From NCBI GenBank assembly GCA_030267965.1, contig BRYA01000383.1:15460-56727 (forward strand): a stretch of 41,268 nt of DNA, given 5' to 3'. The notes under the pieces are model-generated. The model was not told the origin of the DNA. It searched no databases and was given only the letters and a program-made list of their open reading frames with translations. Origin of the DNA: Triparma columacea. Lineage: Eukaryota > Sar > Bolidophyceae > Parmales > Triparmaceae. The position numbers were made by a program, and so were the translations under genes. Shown piece by piece: positions 19,868 to 29,960 of this stretch. Every line of letters starts with the position of its first letter. Within the stretch, counting starts at the first letter, position 1.

Positions 19868-22800
19868 ATGGATTCCACTCCACTATACTCAGACCTAGTG
19901 TTAATAGGTGGTGGTCACGCCCACATCCATCTCTTAAAGATGTTTGGTATGCCCTCCTCAGAAAACCCAAATGGTTCCTCCGACCTTCTCCCAGGAATTC
20001 GTCTCACCCTAATAACAAAGGACGTTCTTACTCCATACTCCGGTATGCTCCCAGGCTACGTAGCTGGTCACTATAGTTACGAGGACGCTCATATAGACTT
20101 GAGTAGATTGTGCGCGTTTTCTGGATTTAGATTAATACACGCTTCCGCTAAAGGGATTGAAATGGATTCCAACGGGAAGAGTGGGAGGGTGGTTATAGAA
20201 GGGGATAGAACGGATGTAAGGTTCGACGTACTAAGCATAGACGTCGGTAGCAGCCCTATGAAGGTAGGGGGAGGGGGAGATGAATGGGTTACACCTGTTA
20301 AACCTATTGATGAATTCGGGAGGGTTTGGGAGGGACTTGTTGAAAGAGTTGGGAAGGGGGATAAAGGGGGCACTTTTGAAGTGGGGATTGTGGGGGGGGG
20401 GGCGGGGGGAGTTGAACTTGCTTTAAGGTGAGGAACAATTAGGGAGGGAAGGGGGGGGGGAGATTGGGAAAACGCAAAACGGACCTGGGGAACTTGGGAC
20501 GTGGTACGGTAAAGGAAGGTGCTTTTAGCTAACTAACACAAACACCACACACACACACACATTGCCTTCGGATACTTGACCCCGTCTTAGCGTTCAGCAT
20601 AAGCTCAAGACACTGCACCCTAACGTGAAGGTTACAATCGTTGCGAGGACGGAGATTATGAGCTCTCATAACGAGAAGGTGAGGGTTTGCGGGGGTGAGG
20701 GGGGGAAGGGGAGAGAACTTACTAAGTGAACAATAGAGGGGGGAAGAAGGACGTCTTAAATGTAGGGCGATTGCAGAAACGAAATTCACGGCGCTCCATC
20801 TTATGCAAGGCGATTGCAGAAACGAAATTGACGCTCAACACTACACACTACTCTTACCACTCACTCAACGATGCACTTCTCCCTTCTCAGGTTAGGGAAG
20901 TCTTCAAGAGAATACTTTCTGAACGCTCCGTCCGCGTCATCACCCACACCTCCGCCACCTCCGTGACCTCCAATACTTCCTCCTCCCCCCCCTCCAAGGA
21001 CCTCCATTTCACCCAGTCCCCCGCCGCCCCTACCCCCACTCCTTCCCCCCTACAATTCAACGAGATCCTCTGGTGCACCTCGGCCTCAGCTCAGGGGTGG
21101 TTAAAAAGCTCCACCCCCCTCGCCACTACTCCCTCAGGTTTCATCTCTGTGAACTCGTTCTACCAGACGAGCATCCCCACAATCTTCGCAGCAGGTGACT
21201 GCGCCACAAACCCCTCCTCCCCCCGTCCCAAGGCCGGTGTATTCGCGGTCCGCGCCGGACCGTTCATAAAGCAGAACCTCCTGAACACTTTGCTTGGTGA
21301 ACCGCTGGTACCCCATGAACCCCAGTCAGAGTTCCTGGGTATAATAAGCACCGGTGACAAGTACGCCGTAGCCAGCAGGGGGGAGGAGGGGTGTCTGGAG
21401 GGGGCGTGGGCATGGAAACTCAAGGACACTATAGACGTCACGTGGATGAAAGGGTATAAGGAGCTACCTGAAATGGTGGACGATACGGTCATGCCACCGA
21501 TTGTACTAGCGAAGGGAATTAAGGCCATGGCAGCGTTCGCGGAAGCTCCGATGAGATGCGGGGGATGTGGAGCGAAAGTTGCGAGCAGTGTTCTTAACAG
21601 GGTTCTCAAAAAGGTGAGTTAGGGGGGGGGGGGGAGGGGGAGTAAGGGTAGGGAGGTTTCCCCAACCGCTTCTCGAGCTNNNNNNNNCAGGATGTCAGGT
21701 GTCGCCCATCCCAGTGACAGCGTCGTCGACATGGACGACTGCGCCGTCTGTCCCCCCCCCCCCCCCGGCTGCATGCTCGTCCACACCGTAGACTTCTTCA
21801 GATCCTTCGTAACCGACCCCTTCACCTTCGGCAAAATCGCCGCCGTCCACGCCCTCTCAGACTGCCACGCCATGGGAGCCGTACCACAGACGGCCCTAGC
21901 CCTGGCCGTCGCTCCGTTTGCGGCGAACGAGGACATCACGGAGGACACGCTTGTTGATATGCTGTGCGGGGCTAGCGATAAATTAACGGAGGACGGATGC
22001 GGACTTGTGGGGGGACACACGTGCGAGGGGAGGGAATTGAGGTGAGTTAAGGGGGGATTGGGGGAAGGGGGGGGGAGAACGGAGAGGATTGCGGAGGGAA
22101 GTGGAGGGAAGGAAAGAGTTTGGAGGAGATATGCCTTGTTGCGCATCAACGTCAGTCGTGACATGCCTCAATTCTAACGCACTTCCATTGTCGACCTCGC
22201 TCTTTCTTCACCATCGCTAGCTTGGGGTTCGCGGTAAATGGGTACTTACCCAAGGACATGAAGCCAATCACGAAGAAGGGAGGGGAGCCGGGGGATGTCA
22301 TACTCATCACGAAACGCATAGGGACGGGGGCGCTATTCGCGAGCGAAATGAGGGGCAAGTGCCAAGGGGGGCACAGGTAAGAATGGAGAGGAAAAGGATG
22401 CGAGGCACGAAAAACGATGTGCATGTCACAACACGCCATCCAAAAAATGCCAGATTCCAAAGCGCTCCCTATTAACTTCGAAAACGCATATTCCAACCCT
22501 TGACAACCCCAACCCGCTACACCCACCGTAGAGCAACGGCCCTCGAGAGCATGTGCCTTAGCAACGGGTCGGCTGGTCGGTTGATAGCTAACTCAGAGTT
22601 CAACGTCAAGGCAGCCACGGACGTCACGGGGTTCGGGCTTATGGGACACCTGGCGGAAATGCTGGGGGGAGGCGTTGGGGCTAAGATCGACATCAGGAAG
22701 GTCCCGATATTTGAGGGCGCCCTTGAGGCAGCGAGGCAGGGAGTTTATAGCAGCCTTCAGGAGAGCAACGAATCCGCCAGAAGGGTCGTGGCAAACCACG

Positions 22801-23042
22801 GGTCCACCGCCAAGGTGCTGCCGCTCCATTCGAAGCTGCTGTACGATCCCCAAACCTCGGGGGGCCTCATTATCGTTGTGGCTGAGGAGGATGAGGGGAA
22901 GATACTGGTAGAGCTCAAGAAGTTCTACCCCGATGCATGCGCGATTGGGAAGATTGTGGAAGAAGAGGAAATCGGAGGCATCGGGGCTGAGGAAGTGGAG
23001 GGGACATGCACTGTCAAAAAGCTAGTCAAGCTTGAGTTTTAG
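19868..23042 (+). CDS. selD: Selenophosphate synthetase fused to an N-terminal NADH-dehydrogenase-like domain
   Basis: Makes selenophosphate from selenide and ATP, the Se donor for selenocysteine. Six exons: 19868-20427, 20591-20678, 20891-21613, 21691-22041, 22221-22376 and 22532-23042, about 800 aa. The N-terminal half is a type-II NADH dehydrogenase-like flavoprotein: GGGHAHIHLLKMFG (residue 14), VGIVGGGAGGVELAL (second nucleotide fold), IFAAGDCA. The SelD half starts at MRCGGCGAKV, holding the catalytic Cys (TGT, not Sec) and Lys. It continues with TVDFFRSFVTDPFTFGKIAA, LVGGHTCEG, TGFGLMGHLAEM and DPQTSGGLI. This fusion is known in cyanobacteria and algae. The redox domain may supply reduced selenium, but this is inference. 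The exon 3/4 junction is uncertain. An N run precedes exon 4, and joining AAG to the CAG|G acceptor leaves the frame two bases short. Confidence 0.93.
21680..21687. other. Run of undetermined bases (assembly gap)
   Basis: Eight Ns directly before the CAG acceptor of SelD exon 4. Because the exon phases do not close here, some coding or acceptor sequence may be missing or wrong. Confidence 0.95.
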
Positions 23043-23066
23043 ACACTATCTATGCCTTATCGTTTG

Positions 23067-23072
23067 AATAAA
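23067..23072 (+). terminator. Polyadenylation signal AATAAA of selD
   Basis: A canonical AATAAA lies 25 bases after the selD stop codon. Confidence 0.55.
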
Positions 23073-23149
23073 GTTGCGGATCTCCTTGTATGTCTTTTGG
23101 CTCCTGCGTATACTCGATGCGATTGTTCAAAGCCCTGAATGTCAGTGGG

Positions 23150-23720
23150 CCCCAATGTGTCATTCATTCAAATGTGACATCAAATATCATCAAATGTTCA
23201 GTAAAATTGGAATTCGAAGTCATCTGGATAAATGTTTGGAACCCTAAAAGAATCTGATTGATTATTGATATGTATATTGATATGTTACTAAGATTATCAT
23301 AACGTAAAAATTACCAAATGCAATTTTAGAAATTGGATATTTTTTCAAACATCAATTTAAACATTATTTGAATTACAATGTATTGTTTATACAATAATAA
23401 ATACATCATATAATTATTATGTGATGACTAAATAATATGCGACAAATATTTTTGAAGTATTTGAATATCATCTCACGTATACTATTTATGATGTAAGAGA
23501 TACAAATATGATTGAGATGATAGTACATGAGATATAAAATGTAAAATATGAAATTCATATTTGCACTCGAATTTTCTGTGTTATTCTGGAATCCCTAAAC
23601 TAGGACTTTTATCACAGAGTTCTCTTAACTCTTACGATTCGAACGTCCCAAACTAATATAATATTCATAGGCTTCTAAGTTCTAGCTGTGCGAAACGAAT
23701 TAACAGACTCAGTGCCCCTC
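23150..23720. other. AT-rich intergenic block
   Basis: About 570 bp of very AT-rich DNA between selD and the F-box-like gene, much poorer in GC than anything else in the window. It has short ATATCATCAAAT and TATTGATATG repetitions. No ORF, terminal inverted repeats or RNA gene were found. Confidence 0.55.
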
Positions 23721-23754
23721 AAATTGTAACACCCCAGTCCCGAACCCAGAAAGA

Positions 23755-24979
23755 ATGTCGGCCAAAGCTCTCAAAAAACGCGGCGTTAACGAGATCGAGG
23801 CCGTCCCTGATCATTTGAGAGGGACAGAACCTCCAAATTCCATCGCTTCTGATCCGACGCCTACTCCGCCTTCGCTCCCACCTCACAATCTTTTCGACCA
23901 AAAGTGGTTCCTCCACACCCTCGTATTTTACCTCAGCCCCAAAGATATGGCAACCTTCCCACTAATCTCAACCGCATTCCCCCACCTCGAAGTCGTCGAA
24001 ATCACGGCTCCCTGGGTCGTTCGCGATACCAGGTAAGAGACATGTCGCGAGGAGCGAAGTTGGGAATGAGACTTTTCTGGTCGTTATTTGTCTGCGCTAT
24101 AAGCTTTAGTCTAAACGCTCAAGAAGATTTCGTCTTACGTAATTCTAAATCTTTAATTCAAAACTTCACGCGACTCGCTGTGCTCGTCGCAGAGGACAGT
24201 GGCCTCGAACTACAACTCGCTTCATCCCGGATGAGCAGCTCACGGTTGCTCCCGGGGGAAAGACTCCGCCTAAACCGAAAACGTTGAACTCCATTACGGG
24301 GCTGGAACAGAGGAAGGAAACTGCTGGACGACTTGAATGGGCTGCGCGTGAAGGTCCTGGAGGTAACGAGCTATTCTACCTTGCGTCTTTTCCTCAACCT
24401 CCTCTTGATATTTACTACGGTTTCGTGCTTGAAGGTCTTTGGCGTAAAGAGCATGATGATGAGGGAGAGGGGGGGTCGAGCTACAACCTTGTTGTTTATG
24501 ATGCGGGGACGTTTCCTGAACACCCTGAGGGCGTCACTGAGGAGGATGTTTCTGACCCGTTCTTTAATAGCGAAGGATATGGTAGGTTCGGAAGGTTCGG
24601 GAAAGAGGGAGCTGTTGTCCCACTCGCCGAGTCCGAAGACGCCATGCATGACAGAGAGGTTTACGACGGGCCTTACGACGAAGAAGGTGAAGTAATGGAA
24701 CAGCCGAAGGAAATCGGGATCTTCTGGACCTCGAAAAACGGATCCGGAGATAGGTACGAGCGGCTCGAACTTTTTTTCAGGTGTTACGTCAAAGACGATC
24801 CGTATGGTGAAGGATACCACGAAAATACTAATGTAGCGTTTAGCGAGATTTCATTTTACGGCGTGAAGGTGAAGTTCGGCCAAGATGGATACCTTGGATT
24901 CGTACTCGGAAAGATTTTTTGGGATGATGATTCTGAAGAAGAAGAAGAAGAAGATGATGATGATGATGGCGACAACTAA
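23755..24979 (+). CDS. F-box-like N-terminus with acidic C-terminus, unknown protein
   Basis: Two exons, 23755-24032 and 24193-24979 (donor GTAAGA, acceptor CGCAG, phase 2), 354 aa. Residues about 45-80 (DQKWFLHTLVFYLSPKDMAT, FPLISTAFPHLEVVE) have the leucine/proline spacing of an F-box, the Skp1-binding motif of ubiquitin-ligase receptors. The match is loose. The middle (LNSITGLEQRKE; NGSGDRYERLELFFRCYV) is globular and unrecognised. The end is a run of Glu/Asp encoded by GAA/GAT repeats. If it is an F-box protein, the C-terminal part would bind the substrate. Exon structure is well supported because the spliced frame removes an intron with several stops. Confidence 0.6.
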
Positions 24980-25124
24980 TGATGGTGATGATTGCGTGAA
25001 TTCCTTACTTCACTTTAAGAAAGAAAAAACCAAAAAACCCAAAACCATTTTGCATGAGAAACGTCTCCGTCTTTCCCCATTTTGACATCCCCTCCTTTCT
25101 CACTAACCCCAACATCCAATCATC

Positions 25125-25267
25125 AGCAGCTCGCGACACTTATAAAATAAGGCAAAGGAGAGCAGCACAATAATAAAGTTACACCTTGCTAATATTCACA
25201 GTATCAACAGCTCGTGACACTTTTCGTATCTTATATTATAAGGAGTTACACCTTGCTAATATTCACG
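25125..25267 (+). repeat. Imperfect direct duplication in the promoter of the Cys-rich gene
   Basis: Two units, about 25125-25199 and 25206-25267. Both start with CAGCTCG(C/T)GACACTT and end with an exact 23-bp copy beginning AGTTACACCTTGC and ending AATATTCAC (25177-25199 and 25244-25266). TATA-like AT stretches lie inside each unit. The second ends 39 bp before the start codon. Confidence 0.8.
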
Positions 25268-25305
25268 ATATTGGCGTAACGTAACACACACCAACATCAC
25301 ACTGA

Positions 25306-25798
25306 ATGGGCAACGGCGGTATGGCGGGCTTCTCGAACATGTCGGAGGATGACTACGAGGCCCTTTCCTTTCCTTCTACCCCCCCGCCCTACAGAGCTGC
25401 GATGGAGCTGGCTGCCAAGTTTGGTGAGATTGACCTTGGGTCGGCTGCGAGCGCCGCTGGGCCATTAGTTTGTGAGGGTTGCCAATCGCCGATTGGTCAC
25501 CGCCAGAGAGTGCTTTCGCTTGATGAGACGGATGAGATGAAGGTTGACGGGGAGGAGAGTAAGGAGGAGAGTAAGGGTGATGATGAGGAGGTGAGTGAAA
25601 AGGTTGAGGTGAAGCGCGGGCTTATCCTGACCCCCCACCCCGCAGTCAAAAGTGGAGAGGTCATGTCACATTGGAGCCTTCACTTACGAGGGTCGAACAT
25701 ATTGTAATCTCGAGTGCTTCTTCTTTAAATACCAGCACAAGCCTTGCCTTTGCGCATATGTGGACAAACTTGCCGAGGTGCTCTTTTCAGTGGAATAA
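25306..25798 (+). CDS. Small Cys-rich (putative zinc-binding) protein
   Basis: Two exons, 25306-25590 and 25646-25798, joined across a 55-nt intron (GTGAGT...CGCAG), give 145 aa. Seen: MGNGG at the N-terminus (possible N-myristoylation), a cysteine pair CEGC (about residue 56), an acidic linker, then in exon 2 SCHIGAFTYEGRTYCNLECF and KPCLCAYVDK. The Cys/His spacing suggests a zinc-bound treble-clef-like fold, but I cannot name a family. Without splicing the frame runs to 25707 and loses the second cysteine set, so intron retention would give a different tail. The TAA stop is immediately overlapped by AATAAA. Confidence 0.65.
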
Positions 25799-25802
25799 TA
25801 AA
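25797..25802 (+). terminator. Polyadenylation signal AATAAA overlapping the stop codon
   Basis: The last two bases of the TAA stop form the start of AATAAA. This supports the spliced model of the Cys-rich gene and implies a very short 3' UTR. Confidence 0.55.
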
Positions 25803-25900
25803 ACAAAACGATTCCTTAGCCTACAGACCACCTTTCTAATCCTCATTTAATTTTCTTGCGCCCCACCCTCCCCTTCCCCTCCCAAATTCTAACCCCATTT

Positions 25901-28352
25901 TTACTCAAACTCGATGATGGCCTCGTCGACCTTCATGCTGGCACCAACTTGGACATTGATTGCCTTGATGACCCCCTTCCTCTCAGACCTCTGAACGTTC
26001 TGCATCTTCATTGCCTCAACGACGCAAAGCTCCTGCCCCAGCTCGACCTCGTCACCAACTTCCACAGCCATGCTGACAAGTTTTCCGGGCATGGGGGCCA
26101 GGAGCATTCTGCTTGTGTCAATGACTGGGGGTTCCTTCATGTAAGTCGAGAGGTTAAACTCATCGGGGCTCCTTACGACAATGTTCATCATTGCCCCTCC
26201 CATCTGGATCTTTATAAGGCCCTCAGCATCCTCGCCGAACATCTGGATGACTCTCTCCTTCCCCCCGACCTCGAATTTTGTAACGTAGCTGTTGGGATCG
26301 TAGTCAAGCTCTCCGATTGATACAGTCTCAGCCTCTCCCTCCATGCCGTCGTTGGTGTCGTTGATCTTCTGCACGATGGCTTCATCCCTCTCGTCTCCAA
26401 CGACGACCGAAAAGCTCTCCCCACTGTGTCCGCCGATCGTAACGATGACATTCTCGATCCTCTCATAGTCATTGTACCCAACCTTCTCCATGGCCAGGGG
26501 CACCCCCTCGAGCATGTCCCTCCTCCTGTTAGCCACTGCCGCCATGGCGATTGCGACGGCCGACTTTTCCTCAGCTTCGAGCTGCACTCCGTCAAACCCT
26601 TCGGGGTAGTGATCGTCTATGAAGGAGGTCGGGGTGTCCCCGTCCCTGAATGCTTGGTTGCGGCAGAGGTCGAGGCAGAAGGGGGTGTTGTGGGAGACTC
26701 CCCTGATGACGTACTCGTCGAGGGCCGCAGAGAGGCCGTCGATGGCCTCAAGTCTGGTGTCAGCCCTGGTGATGAGCTTGGAGATCATGGGGTCGTAGAA
26801 CATACTTATATCACTTCCCTCTACGACGCCAGAGTCGCACCTGACCTTGACGCCCTCCTTTCCGATGCTCTCAGTGGTGGGTTCTTGGTAGGAGAAGAGG
26901 GGACCGGTGGAGGGGAGGAAGGAGCGGAAGGGGTCCTCAGCGTAAACCCTAGCCTCCATCGACCACCCGCTGTAAGGGACAACACCCTCGGGCGAGTTTT
27001 TGCACGCGTCAACAAGATCCTTTGGGAGAGGGTGCCCCGCCGCGACCTCGAGCATGTGCTTCACGAGGTCAACGCCAGACACCTCCTCGGTGACAGGGTG
27101 CTCAACTTGAAGCCTAGTGTTCATCTCCAGGAAGTAAAAGTTCTGCTTCTCGTCACAGAGGAACTCAACGGTACCAGCGGAGGAGTATCCGACGGCACGG
27201 GCGAGCATTGCGGCCTGCGTGGCCATTTCCTTACGGGTCTCTGGTGTAAGGAGGGTGGAGGGTGACTGTATGTGCGGGAAGGGGTGGGGGGGGTGGGGGG
27301 TAGGGGCGTAGGGAAGGTTGAAGGGTAAGTCCAAGGCGCTCTTTCCCTGTCTCATATCGCTCGCTCTTTCGCACTCTCCTCCCTCCTCCCCTCACCTCTT
27401 CTATGACCTTCTGGTTCCTCCTCTGGATGCTGCACTCACGCTCAGGGAAGCAGATGACGTTGTTGTGCTCAGGTCCGTCCGCGAGGAGCTGGATCTCGAT
27501 GTGGTGGGGGCGCTCGATAAATTTCTCGATGAAGATGCGGTCGTCATCGAAGGACGCCTTGGCCTCATCGGTGGAGAGTCGGAAACCCTCCCTAGCCTCC
27601 TCGTCGTTCCAAGCGATCCTCATGCCCTTTCCTCCCCCTCCCGCGCTTGCCTTGATCATCACCGGGTACCCTACTTCGTTGGAGACCTTGACCGCCTCGT
27701 CAGCATCCTTGATGATACTTTGGTCACCAGGGATGACGTTTACTCCAGCGTCAATGGCAATCTGCTTGGACTCAATCTTGTCCCCCATGGCCTGGATCGC
27801 CCTCACAGGAGGTCCCACGAATGCTACTCCATTATCCTCACAGGCCTGTCTGAAGATAGCGTTCTCCGAGAGGAAGCCGTAGCCGGGGTGGACAAACTTT
27901 GCACCTGTAGACTTGATGGCGGACATAACATTTTCGATAACAAGGTAGGACTCGTTAGAGGGGGCGGGGCCAACGTTGATAGCCTCGTCAGACTGTTTCA
28001 CGTGCTGGGCGGCCTGATCGACGTCCGAGTAGATTGAAACAGTCTTCATCCCCATTGATCGGGCAGTGTCGAAGACCCTGCATGCAATTTCTCCTCTATT
28101 GGCGACTATTGCGACGTTCAATAGGATTTAGTGTCAGTTGGGGTATAGAAGGACAATATAAAGCAGCTTGTAAAACGAACCAATAACTAGGGGCTCCAAA
28201 TTTAGCCAGATGTCTTTCGTGACGCAAAAGGCAATCTCACCTAACACCTTTTCACCACGCAAACCGGGAAGATCTCCCGCTGCGCTCGATAGACCTGCTC
28301 GGAGAAGCATTGCCTGAGGGGCTCTTTGGCGCAGAACCGTTAATCCAAGCAT
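25901..28352 (-). CDS. PCCA: Propionyl-CoA carboxylase alpha chain (biotin carboxylase/BCCP), mitochondrial
   Basis: Carries biotin and carboxylates it with ATP and bicarbonate; the beta chain, not in this window, transfers CO2 to propionyl-CoA. Three exons, 28241-28352, 27396-28105 and 25901-27265, give 728 aa, the usual length. Exon 1 is a mitochondrial presequence ([20 protein letters not shown], Arg-rich, no acids). Splicing G|TC joins GEKVL to [11 protein letters not shown], the start of the biotin carboxylase domain. Other motifs: [15 protein letters not shown] (ATP grasp), [30 protein letters not shown], the PCC-specific middle [18 protein letters not shown], and the biotinylation motif EAMKMQN near the C-terminus. 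Intron donors are GTGAGA and GTGAGG. Within this family the sequence fits PCC better than methylcrotonyl-CoA or acetyl-CoA carboxylase. It would allow use of propionyl-CoA from odd-chain fat, Val, Ile and Met. Confidence 0.94.
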
Positions 28353-28574
28353 GTTTCACAATTGGGTTCCTCAAGTGGTGATGGGATGGGAAAGCTTCAG
28401 ACTTCAGGGAAGAAAATGGGGGAAAAGAGATGACGGAATGAAGGACGAACGGTCGACAAAAGGACGGAGGACCAAACACCAACCAACAGCAGGAACTTGG
28501 GGTACGTTTCCAGCCGGCAATAATCGTAAGAAATAGTTTCGTTTTTTTTCTCGCAGTAATTTATCATGACTAAT

Positions 28575-29267
28575 TTAGAAGAAGATCTGCTGAGCGGGGC
28601 CCATGGTAGACTTGATGAAGATACCGTTGATGTTCTGCCAGTTCTTCTTAAGAAGGGAGGCGAGGAAGTTAGCAGCGAGCTGGACATTGACGATGACCTC
28701 CTGCTTCTCCATGTCAAGGTTTCCGACGGAGACGTTAAGGCACATGACCTTCTTCATCTGGAACTTGATGGTGGCCTTGACCTCATCGATCTTGGACTGC
28801 ATGTCCTCGCCGGAGGCGAGAACAGTGGGGAACTTTCCGGCCTTGGTGAGGCCAGGACCCAACAAACGGGGGATCTGCTTGACCATGTTGTCGGAAGCCA
28901 TGAAGAAGTCGTACCTCTTGGCGAGCTTCTTGACAAGCTTCTTGTTCTTGTTGAGCTTCTTAAGGTCCTCGACGGACATCTTGTCGACTCCGATCCTGTC
29001 GGCCTGCTCGCAATGAGCGGCGTTTCCAAGGACACAGCACTTGATGTTGGGCCTGGGGACAGTAGGGAGACGGAAGGTTCCGGAGAAACGCTTGTCACGC
29101 TGGGGGTCGTAGTTCTTAAGGGAAATCTGGCACTCGATGGTCTCGGTGAAGTTCCTCTTCTTTCCCTTGATCTCTTCTCCACCCTTCTTGATGGTCTCTC
29201 CGGCGGAGAAGGCGAAGATGTCATCGACAGCCTTGGCAAGGAGCTGGGAGTTAAGCTTGTTGGACAT
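28575..29267 (-). CDS. RPL10A: 60S ribosomal protein L10a (uL1)
   Basis: Large-subunit protein of the L1 stalk, cytosolic ribosome. 230 aa in one exon; usual length about 217. Seen: [42 protein letters not shown], the Lys-rich [20 protein letters not shown] and [20 protein letters not shown]. It ends PAQQIFF, with a short N-terminal extension. Codon choice is extremely biased to G/C-ending codons (AAG, CTC, GTC), as expected for a ribosomal protein. Start is the first ATG with an AT-rich leader before it. Confidence 0.97.
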   Translation of the reverse strand: MSNKLNSQLLAKAVDDIFAFSAGETIKKGGEEIKGKKRNFTETIECQISLKNYDPQRDKRFSGTFRLPTVPRPNIKCCVLGNAAHCEQADRIGVDKMSVEDLKKLNKNKKLVKKLAKRYDFFMASDNMVKQIPRLLGPGLTKAGKFPTVLASGEDMQSKIDEVKATIKFQMKKVMCLNVSVGNLDMEKQEVIVNVQLAANFLASLLKKNWQNINGIFIKSTMGPAQQIFF

Positions 29268-29960
29268 GTTGAATAAGGTTGAGGTTTAAAAACGTGGGTG
29301 TACCGGGGATGGCGTGGGCGCTGAAAAGCTTCCCTGTGGAGGAAAAGGAAAAAGGGGAAAGAGAGGAAGGATTGGGTTAGTGACTGGTTTGTGACTGTTA
29401 GGAAGGTACGAGGGATGGGGATAGTAGGACGGGTACATTATGTGTATATCGTTGCACGATCATAGACGAAGGAAGGCATAGAGGCCAAATAGAGCTAAAA
29501 ATGACCAATCACAGAATCGGGAAACCACTGGGGATCGGGTGTTTTCACTGAGTGGCACATTCATCGGCATTTGCTCATTGGCGAAGACATCTAATCATGT
29601 TAGAGCACAGAAGAAGTCAAACGACAATGCCCATTATCGGTCATTCAGGAGGGAGGCACTCACTGTCGATTTTGGCTTTTTCTTGATGAAGGAAATTGGG
29701 TGATGAGACATGTTGGAGAGCTCTTCAAAATTGTGATTGACGTGACGGGTGGGAAGGATGGGGGTGGAGGGGGATCGCAAGAAAGTCTGGATGGGCAAGG
29801 TATGTTTTGAAGCGGAAAGAAGACGTGGTGGTTGTCAAAATTATGGGTTTTCTTCAAAAATGTCAAAAACAAAACATGGGGTTCTCAAATAATGCCTTCA
29901 CTCTCAACACGTCGATCCGACTCGCAACGGCGCCCTGTAAAATCATTCATTCCAGTTGTG
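29268..29960. other. Intergenic region between RPL10A and ADA2
   Basis: About 690 bp that should hold the RPL10A promoter and the ADA2 3' region. No conserved element or ORF with support was found. Confidence 0.5.

Noticed and set aside
23630..23665. tRNA-like GTTCGAATC on the minus strand
   Set aside because: No anticodon arm, D-arm or acceptor stem can be placed around it.
28106..28121. In-frame extension of PCCA exon 2 (LNVAI before VANRGE)
   Set aside because: There is no ATG or acceptor upstream, and splicing at AATAG|TC joins the presequence to VANRGE in the phase and spacing expected for the family.
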